Shown: positions 15,129-22,481 of the stretch, one piece after another
Layout of the letters: each line of letters begins with the position of its first letter
How positions within the stretch are numbered: position 1 is the first letter of the stretch
Assembly: GCA_022071955.1 (NCBI GenBank)
Contig: JAJVIM010000047.1
Span: forward strand, 1-33,189
DNA: 33,189 nt
Direction of reading: 5' to 3'
Source: Anaerolineae bacterium
Lineage (GTDB): Bacteria; Chloroflexota; Anaerolineae; 4572-78; J111
Notes under the pieces: model-generated
Seen by the model: only the letters and a program-made list of their open reading frames with translations
What the model was told of the DNA's origin: nothing
Database searches by the model: none
Made by a program: the position numbers and the translations under genes

Positions 15129-16127
15129 ATGAAAGCAATTACCTACACAGAATTTGGCTCACCGGATGTGCTTGAGCTCGCGGAGGCGGCCAAACCGGCC
15201 CCCAAAGACAACGAAATCCTGATAAAAATCCGGGCGACATCGGTCAATTACGGGGATTTGGTTGCCAGAGATTTCAAAAGCATCACCCCGGGCAAGTTCA
15301 ATATGCCATTCTTGTTCTGGCTTCCGGCGAGATTTTATTTTGGGCTGACCAAACCCAATGTAAACCGGCTGGGCAGTGAGTTTGCCGGGGAAGTTGAAGC
15401 AATCGGCAAAAACGTTACCCGCTTCAAAGCCGGCGACCAGATTTTTGGTTATCGCGGCCAGAGCATGGGAGCCTACGCCGAATATCTGTGCATGCCGGAA
15501 GACGGCGTGGTGGCCCTCAAACCGGCCAACGTAACCTTTGAGGAAGCCGCTGCCGTGCCCAGCGGCGGTATGACCGCCCTGTATATTATGCGGGCGGCCA
15601 ATATTCAGCCCGGGCAAAAAGTGCTGGTCGTGGGCGCATCGGGCGGCATTGGCTCGATTGCGGTGCAACTGGCCAAAAATGCCGGCGCAGAAGTAACCGG
15701 CGTGTGCGGCACCGCGCGCGTGGAACTGGTCAAATCGCTGGGCGCTGATAAAGTGATTGATTACACCAAAGAAGATTTTACCCAAAACGGCGAAATCTAC
15801 GACCTGATTTTTGATGTGCTGGGCCGGAGTTCGTTTGCCAGAGTCAAAAACTCGCTGGCAGAAAACGGGCGCTATCTGTTGGCCAGCTTCAAAATGAAAC
15901 AACTGCTGCAAATGGTGTGGACAAAAATAGCCGGCAGCAAAAAAGTAATGTGCGTCCTGTCGCCGCAGAAGACCAAAGATTTGATTGCGCTCAAAGAGCT
16001 GATCGAGGCGGGCAAAATCAAATCGGTGATAGACCGGGCCTTCCCGCTGGAACAGACCGCCGAGGCGCATCGCTACGCCGAAAACGGGCACAGGCAGGGT
16101 TATGTTGTTATCACTGTAAACCAATAA
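15129..16127 (+). CDS. NAD(P)-dependent MDR oxidoreductase, quinone-oxidoreductase-like (zinc-free)
   Basis: A 332-residue medium-chain dehydrogenase/reductase. The N-terminal GroES-like domain begins YTEFGSPDVLEL. The Rossmann domain has VLVVGASGGIGSIAVQLAK at 165-183, whose AxxGxxG pattern is typical of NADPH:quinone reductase-like members. The Cys/His zinc ligands of true alcohol dehydrogenases are absent, so it should be zinc-independent and act on quinones or activated C=C bonds; the substrate is unknown. AAGGAG precedes the ATG. It is the first gene of a likely operon with a DUF4386 protein, a broken small membrane gene and a second MDR gene at 17490. The two enzymes share many motifs (GSPDVL, DYTxEDFTQNG) and look like duplicates. 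Confidence 0.92.
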   Translation: MKAITYTEFGSPDVLELAEAAKPAPKDNEILIKIRATSVNYGDLVARDFKSITPGKFNMPFLFWLPARFYFGLTKPNVNRLGSEFAGEVEAIGKNVTRFKAGDQIFGYRGQSMGAYAEYLCMPEDGVVALKPANVTFEEAAAVPSGGMTALYIMRAANIQPGQKVLVVGASGGIGSIAVQLAKNAGAEVTGVCGTARVELVKSLGADKVIDYTKEDFTQNGEIYDLIFDVLGRSSFARVKNSLAENGRYLLASFKMKQLLQMVWTKIAGSKKVMCVLSPQKTKDLIALKELIEAGKIKSVIDRAFPLEQTAEAHRYAENGHRQGYVVITVNQ

Positions 16128-16157
16128 TAAAACTAACTAAAAATTGGGGGGATTAAA

Positions 16158-16895
16158 ATGATAAACAATATCGAAGCAAAATCACTTCGCCAAACCGGCA
16201 GAATTGCCGGAGGGTTGTACCTTACAATCATCATCGCCGGTATCTTTGCCGAATTCTTTGTGCGCCAGAGTCTGCTTGTGCCGGGCGACGCCGTCGCCAC
16301 GGCCCAAAATATCATGGCCGCCGAGGGGCTGTTTCGGCTGGGGATTGCCGGTGACCTTATCATGATTTTGAGCGATGTGGCTCTGGCTGTGGCGTTTTAT
16401 GTGCTGCTCAAACCGGTTAGCCGGGGACTCGCGCTGCTGGCGGCGTTTTTCAGGTTGGGGCAGGCCGCAATTTTGGGCATCAATCTGCTGAATCTGCTGT
16501 TGGTGTTGCGGCTTTTAAGCGGCGCCGAGTACCTGACCGTATTTAGCGCAGAGCAGTTGCATGGGCTGGCCCTGTTCTTCTTCACCGGGCACGGACTTGG
16601 TTACTCGCTGGCGATGGTGCCCTTTGCTATGAGCCTGCTGGTGCTGGGTTATCTGGTGTTCAAATCGGGCTACTTTCCCAAAATTCTGGGCATCCTGCTG
16701 GTTGTGGCCGCAGCGGGTTACCTCATCGATAGTTTTGCCGGTTTTTTGCTACCCAACTACGGTGCTTACGCGGATGTTTTTGCCCTGGTTGTGTTCCTGC
16801 CAGCCTTCATTGGCGAATTGGCCATGTGCCTGTGGCTGCTGGTGAAAGGGGTTAAGGTTGAGCCGGCGCGGCTGCGGCCCAGTCTCGCGGCCTAG
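16158..16895 (+). CDS. DUF4386-type integral membrane protein
   Basis: A 245-residue protein with about six hydrophobic helices. The opening RQTGRIAGGLYLTIIIAG, the segment GLFRLGIAGDLIM and the following DVALAVAFYVLLKPV match the DUF4386 pattern as I know it. The function of the family is not established. GGGGGG a few bases upstream of the ATG serves as ribosome binding site. The start lies 30 nt after the MDR gene, and another MDR gene follows, so an accessory role in the same stress or redox operon is possible but not shown. Confidence 0.85.
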   Translation: MINNIEAKSLRQTGRIAGGLYLTIIIAGIFAEFFVRQSLLVPGDAVATAQNIMAAEGLFRLGIAGDLIMILSDVALAVAFYVLLKPVSRGLALLAAFFRLGQAAILGINLLNLLLVLRLLSGAEYLTVFSAEQLHGLALFFFTGHGLGYSLAMVPFAMSLLVLGYLVFKSGYFPKILGILLVVAAAGYLIDSFAGFLLPNYGAYADVFALVVFLPAFIGELAMCLWLLVKGVKVEPARLRPSLAA

Positions 16896-16986
16896 CCGAT
16901 AATGTCGCCTCCGGCTCAGAGAGTGACATGCAACGAACTGCGTAACTCCTATGATTTAAAAACAAGAAACAAAACTGAGGGAGACA

Positions 16987-17433
16987 ATGACAAAAGAAAC
17001 ATTCTTGACCGTACGCTGGAACAATCTGCTGTCGCTGGGGTTGGGTATCCCCGCTCTGATTTACGTGATCGCGGCTTTTTCCACTTCGATGTGGTTGGAA
17101 AGGGGCGGGTTGATTGGGCTGGCGGTAATCGGGGCGCTGTACTGAGTGGTTATCGAACAGCATACAGCCATGCGGTTCGCGTGGCTTCGAAAAAAATCAG
17201 CCAACACCGTTTCAGTCAAACAGGGGTACACACACCCGCTGGCTTTGATCAGGATAGCTTACAATGTTGCCTTTTGGGTCTTTCTGCTGCCCTTTTTTAC
17301 AGCGATGGCATACGGTACGGGATTTATTTTGTTTGCCGTGATCATTTTTATCAGACTCAGCGCCAACCTGTATACAAACTTTGTTATCAAGCAGCCGGGA
17401 CAGTTTGAAAGCTTTCCCTTTCGCAGCCCGTGA
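16987..17433 (+). pseudogene. Small membrane-protein gene interrupted by an in-frame TGA
   Basis: From ATG 16987 (with GAGGGAG upstream) a frame of 52 codons runs to TGA at 17143-17145. The same frame continues without further stops to 17433, giving another 95 codons beginning VVIEQHTAMRF. The two parts together would form one protein of about 148 residues with four helices. The TGA falls inside the second hydrophobic helix (GLIGLAVIGALY then VVIEQH), which argues for one ancestral gene rather than two. A TGG-to-TGA change would explain it. Alternatively the second half restarts at GTG 17146, right after the stop, without a Shine-Dalgarno sequence. A hairpin lies 8 nt after the TGA (see findings). 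TGA is a normal stop elsewhere in the window. Confidence 0.65.
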
Positions 17434-17489
17434 GTAGTTTCCGGCTGTTTTGAAAGTGACCGAACCAACGTAAATCGGGAGGATTAGCT

Positions 17490-18458
17490 GTGAAAGCAAT
17501 GGTTTACACCAACTACGGGTCACCGGATGTCCTTCAGCTCAAAGAGGTGGACAAACCTGTGCCCAAAGATAATGAGCTGTTGATAAAAATTAAAGCGACG
17601 GGCGTCAATCCGGCCGACTGGCACCTGTTGCGCGGTGAACCGTTCCTGGCTCGCCTGGAAGCCGGGCTTTTCAAGCCCAAAAATGCCATCCTCGGAATTG
17701 ATATCGCGGGTCAGGTTGAAGCGGTGGGCAAAGCCGTAACCGGGTTTCAGCCGGGGGACGAGGTATTTGGCGACTGCGGTTGGGGCGGCGGTTTTGCCGA
17801 GTATGTGTGTGTGACGGAAAAGAATGTGGTACCCAAACCGGCCAACATATCGTTTGAACAAGCCGGGGCCATATCCGTGGCCGCAATCACCGCGCTGCAG
17901 GGGTTGCGCGATAAAGGGCAGATCCAGGCCGGGCAAAAGGTGTTGGTCAACGGCGCGTCCGGGGGCGTAGGCACTTTTGCCGTGCAGCTTGCCAAATACT
18001 TTGGGGGCGAGGTGACCTGTGTGTGTAGCACCCGCAATCTGGAAATGGTGCGCTCAATTGGCGCAGACCATGTGATTGACTACACCCGGGAAGATTTCAC
18101 CCAAAACGGGGCACAGTATGACCTGCTGTTTGACGCGGTGGGCAATCGTTCCGTTTCAGAGTATCAGCGAGCTTTGAGTCCCCGGGGAATTTGTGTTGTG
18201 GCCGGGTTTACAACCCTGTCGCGTTTGTTTCAGTTGATGCTTTTGGGGGCGTGGGTGTCTAAAACCGGAAGCAAACAGGTTGGTTCAATGGGGACGGCGC
18301 AATCAAACAAACAGGATTTACTTTTTCTCAAAGAGCTGCTTGAAACCGGCAAAGTCACCCCGGTAATCGACCGCTGCTACCCGTTGCCTGAAGTCCCCGC
18401 CGCCATCCGCTATCTTGAAGCGGGCCATGCCCGGGGCAAAGTTGTCATTACAATTTAA
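17490..18458 (+). CDS. NAD(P)-dependent MDR oxidoreductase, paralogue of the gene at 15129
   Basis: A 322-residue zinc-free MDR enzyme. The GroES-like N-terminus reads YTNYGSPDVLQL and the cofactor loop VLVNGASGGVGTFAVQLAK starts at residue 151; motif ADHVIDYTREDFTQNG follows. It belongs to the quinone oxidoreductase-like/zinc-binding family by similarity but has no zinc ligands. The start is GTG at 17490 with GGGAGGA seven nt upstream. It is the last gene of the putative operon and is followed by a strong terminator. The close motif sharing with the 332-residue enzyme upstream suggests tandem duplication with a small insertion between. Substrate unknown; these proteins are often reported as reducing enones or quinones. 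Confidence 0.92.
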   Translation: MKAMVYTNYGSPDVLQLKEVDKPVPKDNELLIKIKATGVNPADWHLLRGEPFLARLEAGLFKPKNAILGIDIAGQVEAVGKAVTGFQPGDEVFGDCGWGGGFAEYVCVTEKNVVPKPANISFEQAGAISVAAITALQGLRDKGQIQAGQKVLVNGASGGVGTFAVQLAKYFGGEVTCVCSTRNLEMVRSIGADHVIDYTREDFTQNGAQYDLLFDAVGNRSVSEYQRALSPRGICVVAGFTTLSRLFQLMLLGAWVSKTGSKQVGSMGTAQSNKQDLLFLKELLETGKVTPVIDRCYPLPEVPAAIRYLEAGHARGKVVITI

Positions 18459-18479
18459 AAAACGGCCGTGTTTACCCTC

Positions 18480-18507
18480 AGCCGGGCTTTTTTGCCCGGC
18501 TTTTTTT
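18480..18507 (+). terminator. Rho-independent terminator after the MDR operon
   Basis: AGCCGGGC (18480-18487) pairs perfectly with GCCCGGCT (18494-18501) around a T6 loop, followed by a run of Ts to 18507. It sits 22 nt after the MDR stop codon. Confidence 0.93.
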
Positions 18508-18564
18508 GTTTCACTACCCCTTCAATTAGCGGAGGTAGCCAGTTTTCACTCGGTGGGTAAGATA

Positions 18565-18593
18565 TTAACAATTTGGGCTATCATCAGTATACT
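18565..18593 (+). promoter_or_regulatory. Sigma-70-type promoter for the flavoprotein gene
   Basis: TTAACA (18565-18570) and TATACT (18588-18593) are separated by exactly 17 bp, near the ideal. The start codon of the following gene lies 29 nt downstream, leaving a short leader with AAAGGA as ribosome binding site. It probably also drives the two dehydrogenase genes that follow closely. Confidence 0.75.
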
Positions 18594-18622
18594 ATCCGGG
18601 TTGAGCGAGCAAAGGACGACGA

Positions 18623-20320
18623 ATGGCGCAAAACAGCACTGCATTTGATGTTGCGATTATTGGTTCCGGGATTGCCGGTTCAATTTTGGGAGCGATACTG
18701 GCCCGCAACGGGCTGAACGTGGTCATTTTTGAAGCCGGCAGCCACCCCAAATTTGCCATCGGCGAATCGATGATTCTGGAAACGTCGGAAACGCTGCGGG
18801 CCATGGCCGAGTTTTTTGACGTGCCGGAGCTGGCCTATTTCAGTTCGGAAAACTACTTTTCGTACATCGGCACTTCGCACGGGGTTAAGCGCCATTTCAG
18901 CTACTTGCATCATACTCCCAACCAGCCGCATCAACGGGAGCGCACCCTGCAAGCGGTCATCCCCAAACAGCCGCACGGCCACGAGCTGCACCTGTACCGG
19001 CAGGACAGCGACTATTACCTGATGACCGTGGCCGTGGCCTACGGCGCAACCGTGCTGCAAAACACGCCCGTGCGCGATATTGTGCTGACCGCCGGCGGCG
19101 TGCAGGTGATCACCGCCGATGACCGCCAGTTTGCGGCCGATTACGTGGTCGATGCCGGCGGGTTTCGTTCAATTCTGGCTGAGAAGTTTGGCTGGCGCGA
19201 TAAAAACCTGCGCACCCACTCACGGGCCATTTTTACGCACATGGTCAATGTGCCCTGCTTTCACGATGTAACCGCCTCGCGGCAAACATACGGCCTGCCC
19301 TTCCGCCTGTCAGAAGGGACGCTGCACCATATTTTTGAAGGCGGCTGGCTGTGGGTCATCCCTTTTAATAATCACCGGCAAGCGACCAACCCATTGTGCA
19401 GCGTGGGGCTGCTGCTTGACCCCCGGCTTCACCCCCAGCGCGATGACCTGAGCGCCGAGGAGGAGTTTTTTACCTTCATTGAGCGCTTTCCCGGCGTGCA
19501 GGCCCAATTTGCCGGGGCCAAATCGGTGCGCAGTTGGACCCGCACCGGCCGGATTCAATACTCGTCGCGGCACATTGTTGGCGACAGGTTTTGCTTGCTG
19601 GGCCACGCGGCCGGGTTCATCGACCCGCTATATTCCAAGGGGCTGTATATCTCGATGATGAGCGTGGCGCTGCTGGCCCATTTGCTGCTGGAGGCCCACC
19701 CCTCCGGCGACTACTCCGCCGGGCGCTTTCGCCCGCTGGAAGAAACAACGCTGGCCTTCATCAACACCAATGACCGGCTGATCGCCAATTCTTACAAATC
19801 GTTTGCCAACTACAAATTGTGGTCGGTTTATTCGGTGTTGTGGCTGCTGGGGGCGTACACAGAACTGGTCAGGCTGAGCAGCATTCACGCCCGGGCGGCC
19901 AACCGGCGCGACTATTTTGAGCTGGCTCGCGGGCTGAAACTGGCCGGCGGCGGATTTGCCGGCTTTGACGTGCTGGCCGATAAAATCGATACCATCATTG
20001 AATCCACCAACCCCGCTGATGAGGCCGAAGTTGACCGGGCGGTGGCCGAAATCAAGCGACTGTTTGGCGCCATCGACTGGCTGCCGGTGCCGTTCCGCGA
20101 GGTGCTGGCGGGCAAAAATCATTTGCCGGCCAATAAGCTCCGGCTGCGGCTGTTTCGGCGCGAGCATGGTTTTATGGGCAACGGCGCGTACCGGGCGCAC
20201 TTTTTTGGCGAGCATTCGATGCTGGATGTGACCCGGATTTTTGTGCGGGAAAAGATAAAATATGCAGCGCCGGTGTTGAAGCTCAAGCGCCGGTTCAGCG
20301 CCAATTCGTACCAACAGTGA
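18623..20320 (+). CDS. FAD-dependent oxidoreductase of the flavin-dependent halogenase superfamily
   Basis: A 565-residue flavoprotein. The FAD-binding fold opens with FDVAIIGSGIAGSILGAILA (GxGxxG), a GES motif follows at 47-49, and the second FAD motif GDRFCLLGHAAGFIDPLYSKG is typical of halogenases and related monooxygenases. WLWVIP at 242-247 matches WxWxIP, the hallmark of flavin-dependent halogenases. Their catalytic Lys is not obvious by eye; Lys89 (HGVKRHF) is the nearest candidate. It could therefore be a halogenase, or a hydroxylase/reductase of the same fold. A long C-terminal extension (about 400-565) is of the kind seen in phenol-type halogenases. No peptide synthetase, tryptophan pathway or flavin reductase gene is adjacent. 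It has its own promoter and AAAGGA site, and two dehydrogenase genes follow within about 35 nt each. Confidence 0.8.
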   Translation: MAQNSTAFDVAIIGSGIAGSILGAILARNGLNVVIFEAGSHPKFAIGESMILETSETLRAMAEFFDVPELAYFSSENYFSYIGTSHGVKRHFSYLHHTPNQPHQRERTLQAVIPKQPHGHELHLYRQDSDYYLMTVAVAYGATVLQNTPVRDIVLTAGGVQVITADDRQFAADYVVDAGGFRSILAEKFGWRDKNLRTHSRAIFTHMVNVPCFHDVTASRQTYGLPFRLSEGTLHHIFEGGWLWVIPFNNHRQATNPLCSVGLLLDPRLHPQRDDLSAEEEFFTFIERFPGVQAQFAGAKSVRSWTRTGRIQYSSRHIVGDRFCLLGHAAGFIDPLYSKGLYISMMSVALLAHLLLEAHPSGDYSAGRFRPLEETTLAFINTNDRLIANSYKSFANYKLWSVYSVLWLLGAYTELVRLSSIHARAANRRDYFELARGLKLAGGGFAGFDVLADKIDTIIESTNPADEAEVDRAVAEIKRLFGAIDWLPVPFREVLAGKNHLPANKLRLRLFRREHGFMGNGAYRAHFFGEHSMLDVTRIFVREKIKYAAPVLKLKRRFSANSYQQ

Positions 20321-20350
20321 GAATAAATTTTTCATCGAAAGGATGGTAGC

Positions 20351-21253
20351 ATGACTGAAAAAGCAGGATTTGTTGGCCTGGGCATTATGGGCCAGGGGAT
20401 GTCAAGAAATCTGCTGAAGGCCGGGTTCCCGCTGACCGTGTGGAATCGCACTGCCAGCAAAATGGACGCGCTGGTAGAGGCCGGGGCCAAAGCCGCCGCC
20501 AGCCCCGGCGAAGTGGCGGCCAATAGCGACATCACCGTTATTTGCGTGAGTGATACCCCGGATGTGGAAGCCGTAATTTTGGGGCCGGACGGCATTTTGA
20601 GTAGCGCCAAACCCGGCAGTGTGGTTATCGATTGCAGCACCATCAGTCCCATTGTCACCCGCCAGCTCCACCAAAAACTGGCCGAAAAAGGTGTGGCGCT
20701 GCTCGATGCGCCGGTGAGCGGCGGCAGCGAGGGCGCGGCCAAAGGCACGCTGTCGATTATGGTAGGCGGCGCGGCTGAAACTTTTCAGCGGGCGTTGCCG
20801 GTGTTGCAGGCAATGGGCAGCAAAATCACCCTCGTTGGCGAGTCTGGCGCGGGGCAAACGGTCAAACTGGTCAACCAGATTTTAGTGGCCAACTCGATGC
20901 TGGCGGTGGGTGAGGCGCTGTTGTTTGCCCAGGCCGGCGGCGTCGATTTGGAAAAAGCGCTGGAGGCGGTTAGCGCCGGCGCGGCCGGAAGCTGGACGCT
21001 GTCCAATCGCGGGCCGCAGGTGATCCGGCGCGACTGGCGGCCGGGTTTTATGATCGATTTGCAGCAAAAGGATGTCCGGCTGATTTTGGATGCCGCCGCC
21101 AAATTGGGCGCTCCCGTGCCCGGCACGGCCCTGGTTCATCAGTTGTACAACACCCTGCAAAAACAGGGGTTGGGCAGCGAGGGTAACCACGCGCTGGTGA
21201 AGGCGCTGGAAAATCTGGCCGGTTTTAAAATTGAGCCGGTATCCGGCCAGTAG
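20351..21253 (+). CDS. NAD(P)-dependent beta-hydroxyacid dehydrogenase (GarR/MmsB-like)
   Basis: A 300-residue enzyme of the 3-hydroxyisobutyrate dehydrogenase family, which oxidises 3-hydroxyacids or reduces tartronate semialdehyde. The N-terminal Rossmann domain starts FVGLGIMGQGM (GxGxxG at 9-14) with NRTASK after the second strand, which suggests NADPH preference. The family's substrate motif DAPVSGGSEGAAKGTL and the catalytic Lys172 with Asn176 (GAGQTVKLVNQ) are all present. Length matches the family (about 290-300). AGGATGG lies before the ATG. It follows the flavoprotein gene by 30 nt and precedes a zinc alcohol dehydrogenase by 32 nt, so the three are probably one transcript. The exact substrate (hydroxyisobutyrate, glycerate or tartronate) is not decidable by eye. 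Confidence 0.92.
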   Translation: MTEKAGFVGLGIMGQGMSRNLLKAGFPLTVWNRTASKMDALVEAGAKAAASPGEVAANSDITVICVSDTPDVEAVILGPDGILSSAKPGSVVIDCSTISPIVTRQLHQKLAEKGVALLDAPVSGGSEGAAKGTLSIMVGGAAETFQRALPVLQAMGSKITLVGESGAGQTVKLVNQILVANSMLAVGEALLFAQAGGVDLEKALEAVSAGAAGSWTLSNRGPQVIRRDWRPGFMIDLQQKDVRLILDAAAKLGAPVPGTALVHQLYNTLQKQGLGSEGNHALVKALENLAGFKIEPVSGQ

Positions 21254-21285
21254 TCTACTTTTTAAAATAATCACTGGAGAAAATT

Positions 21286-22314
21286 ATGAAGGCAGTTTCG
21301 TTTGCCGCCCCCAAAAGGGTGGAATTTGTCGAAATCCCCACACCGGCGCCCGGCCCGGAAGACGTGCTGGTTGAGGTTCATTACGTGGGCCTGTGCGGGA
21401 GCGATTTAAACGCCTACCGCGGGCTGAATCCGCTGCTGGCCTACCCGCGCATTCCGGGCCACGAGATCAGCGGCGTTATTGTTGAAAAAGGGGCGCACGT
21501 GCCGGCGTCGCTCACTGAAGGCGACGCGGTGATGGTGTCGCCGTATACCAACTGCGGCTTTTGCCCGGCCTGCCGGGCCGGCCGGCCCAACTGCTGCCAG
21601 TTTAACGAAACTTACGGGGTTCAGCGCGATGGGGTGATGACTCGCCGTTTTGCCGTTCACTACAGCAAAGTTTATGCCAACAAAAAGCTGTCCTTTAAAG
21701 AACTGGCGCTGGTTGAACCGCTGAGCGTGGGTTATCACGCCGCCAACCGGGGCCGGGTGGCAGAAACCGATACCGTGCTGGTGATTGGCTGCGGCGCAAT
21801 TGGCCTCGGCGCGATTGCGGCCTCGGCGCGAAAAGGGGCCACGGTGATTGTCAGCGATATCGATGACACCAAGCTGGCCGTAGCCAGAAAATATGGCGCG
21901 ACTCACACCATCAATTCTGTCAAAGAGGATGTGCTGGCGGCTGTCAACAACTTCACTAACGCCGAAGGGGTGAGCGTGGCTATTGAAGCGGTGGGGCTGC
22001 CGCAAACCTTTCGGCTGGCGGTTGAGGCGGCGGCGTTTGCCGGGCGGGTGGTGTACATTGGCTACGCCAAAAAAGAGGTCTGTTACAACACCGCCGATTT
22101 TGTGCGCAAAGAGCTGGATATTTTAGGCTCGCGCAACGCGCTGCGCGTTTTCCCGGCGGTTATCAAAATGATCGAGCAGCAGCAGTTTCCCTTTTTGGAG
22201 ATGATCACCCGGATTTACCCCTTTGAACAGGCTCCGCAGGCCTTTTTTGATTGGGATGCATCCCCGGCCGACTTTACCAAAATACTGATCGACATCAAAT
22301 CAGCCGGCGGCTAA
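21286..22314 (+). CDS. Zinc-dependent alcohol/polyol dehydrogenase (MDR)
   Basis: A 342-residue MDR enzyme with intact metal sites. Catalytic zinc ligands are Cys37 (GLCGSD), His59-Glu60 (PGHE) and Glu144 (LVEPLSV). The structural zinc Cys cluster is C90-x2-C93-x2-C96-x7-C104. The cofactor loop VIGCGAIGLGAIAA is followed by Asp-containing DIDDTKL, suggesting NAD+. It resembles the sorbitol, threonine and galactitol-phosphate dehydrogenase branch and probably oxidises a polyol or sugar alcohol. GGAG precedes the ATG. It sits last in the flavoprotein-GarR-ADH transcript; with GarR it suggests oxidation of a hydroxylated carbon source, but this is inference. A set of inverted repeats follows. 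Confidence 0.93.
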   Translation: MKAVSFAAPKRVEFVEIPTPAPGPEDVLVEVHYVGLCGSDLNAYRGLNPLLAYPRIPGHEISGVIVEKGAHVPASLTEGDAVMVSPYTNCGFCPACRAGRPNCCQFNETYGVQRDGVMTRRFAVHYSKVYANKKLSFKELALVEPLSVGYHAANRGRVAETDTVLVIGCGAIGLGAIAASARKGATVIVSDIDDTKLAVARKYGATHTINSVKEDVLAAVNNFTNAEGVSVAIEAVGLPQTFRLAVEAAAFAGRVVYIGYAKKEVCYNTADFVRKELDILGSRNALRVFPAVIKMIEQQQFPFLEMITRIYPFEQAPQAFFDWDASPADFTKILIDIKSAGG

Positions 22315-22335
22315 CCGCGCGGCTGCGGGATTTTT

Positions 22336-22467
22336 CCCCCTCATCCCCCTGCCCCCTTCTCCCCAGCGGGGAGAAGGGGGTAATTTTTGCGGTCAGTTTT
22401 GGGCGGTGAAGCCGCCCAAAACTGACCGTGTAATATTTCCCTTTTCCCATTTTGGGGGATGAGGGGG
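22336..22467. repeat. Composite three-arm palindromic element
   Basis: An outer 14-bp perfect inverted repeat (CCCCCTCATCCCCC at 22336-22349, GGGGGATGAGGGGG at 22454-22467) encloses two perfect hairpins: CCCCCTTCTCCCC/GGGGAGAAGGGGG (22352-22364 and 22368-22380, 3-nt loop) and a 17-bp stem (22390-22406 and 22412-22428, 5-nt loop). The first hairpin is followed by TAATTTTT, so it may also terminate transcription. The whole unit lies between converging genes and has no coding potential. It resembles a small MITE/REP-type element. Confidence 0.8.
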
Positions 22468-22481
22468 TGTAAAACAGAAAC

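Noticed and set aside
15159..16124. 321-codon minus-strand frame opposite the first MDR gene
   Set aside because: Shadow frame; the plus strand has a full Rossmann-containing enzyme with a good ribosome site.
16987..17433. Genetic code with TGA as Trp
   Set aside because: TGA clearly ends other genes here, such as the MscS gene and the exporter half, and Trp is encoded by TGG throughout.
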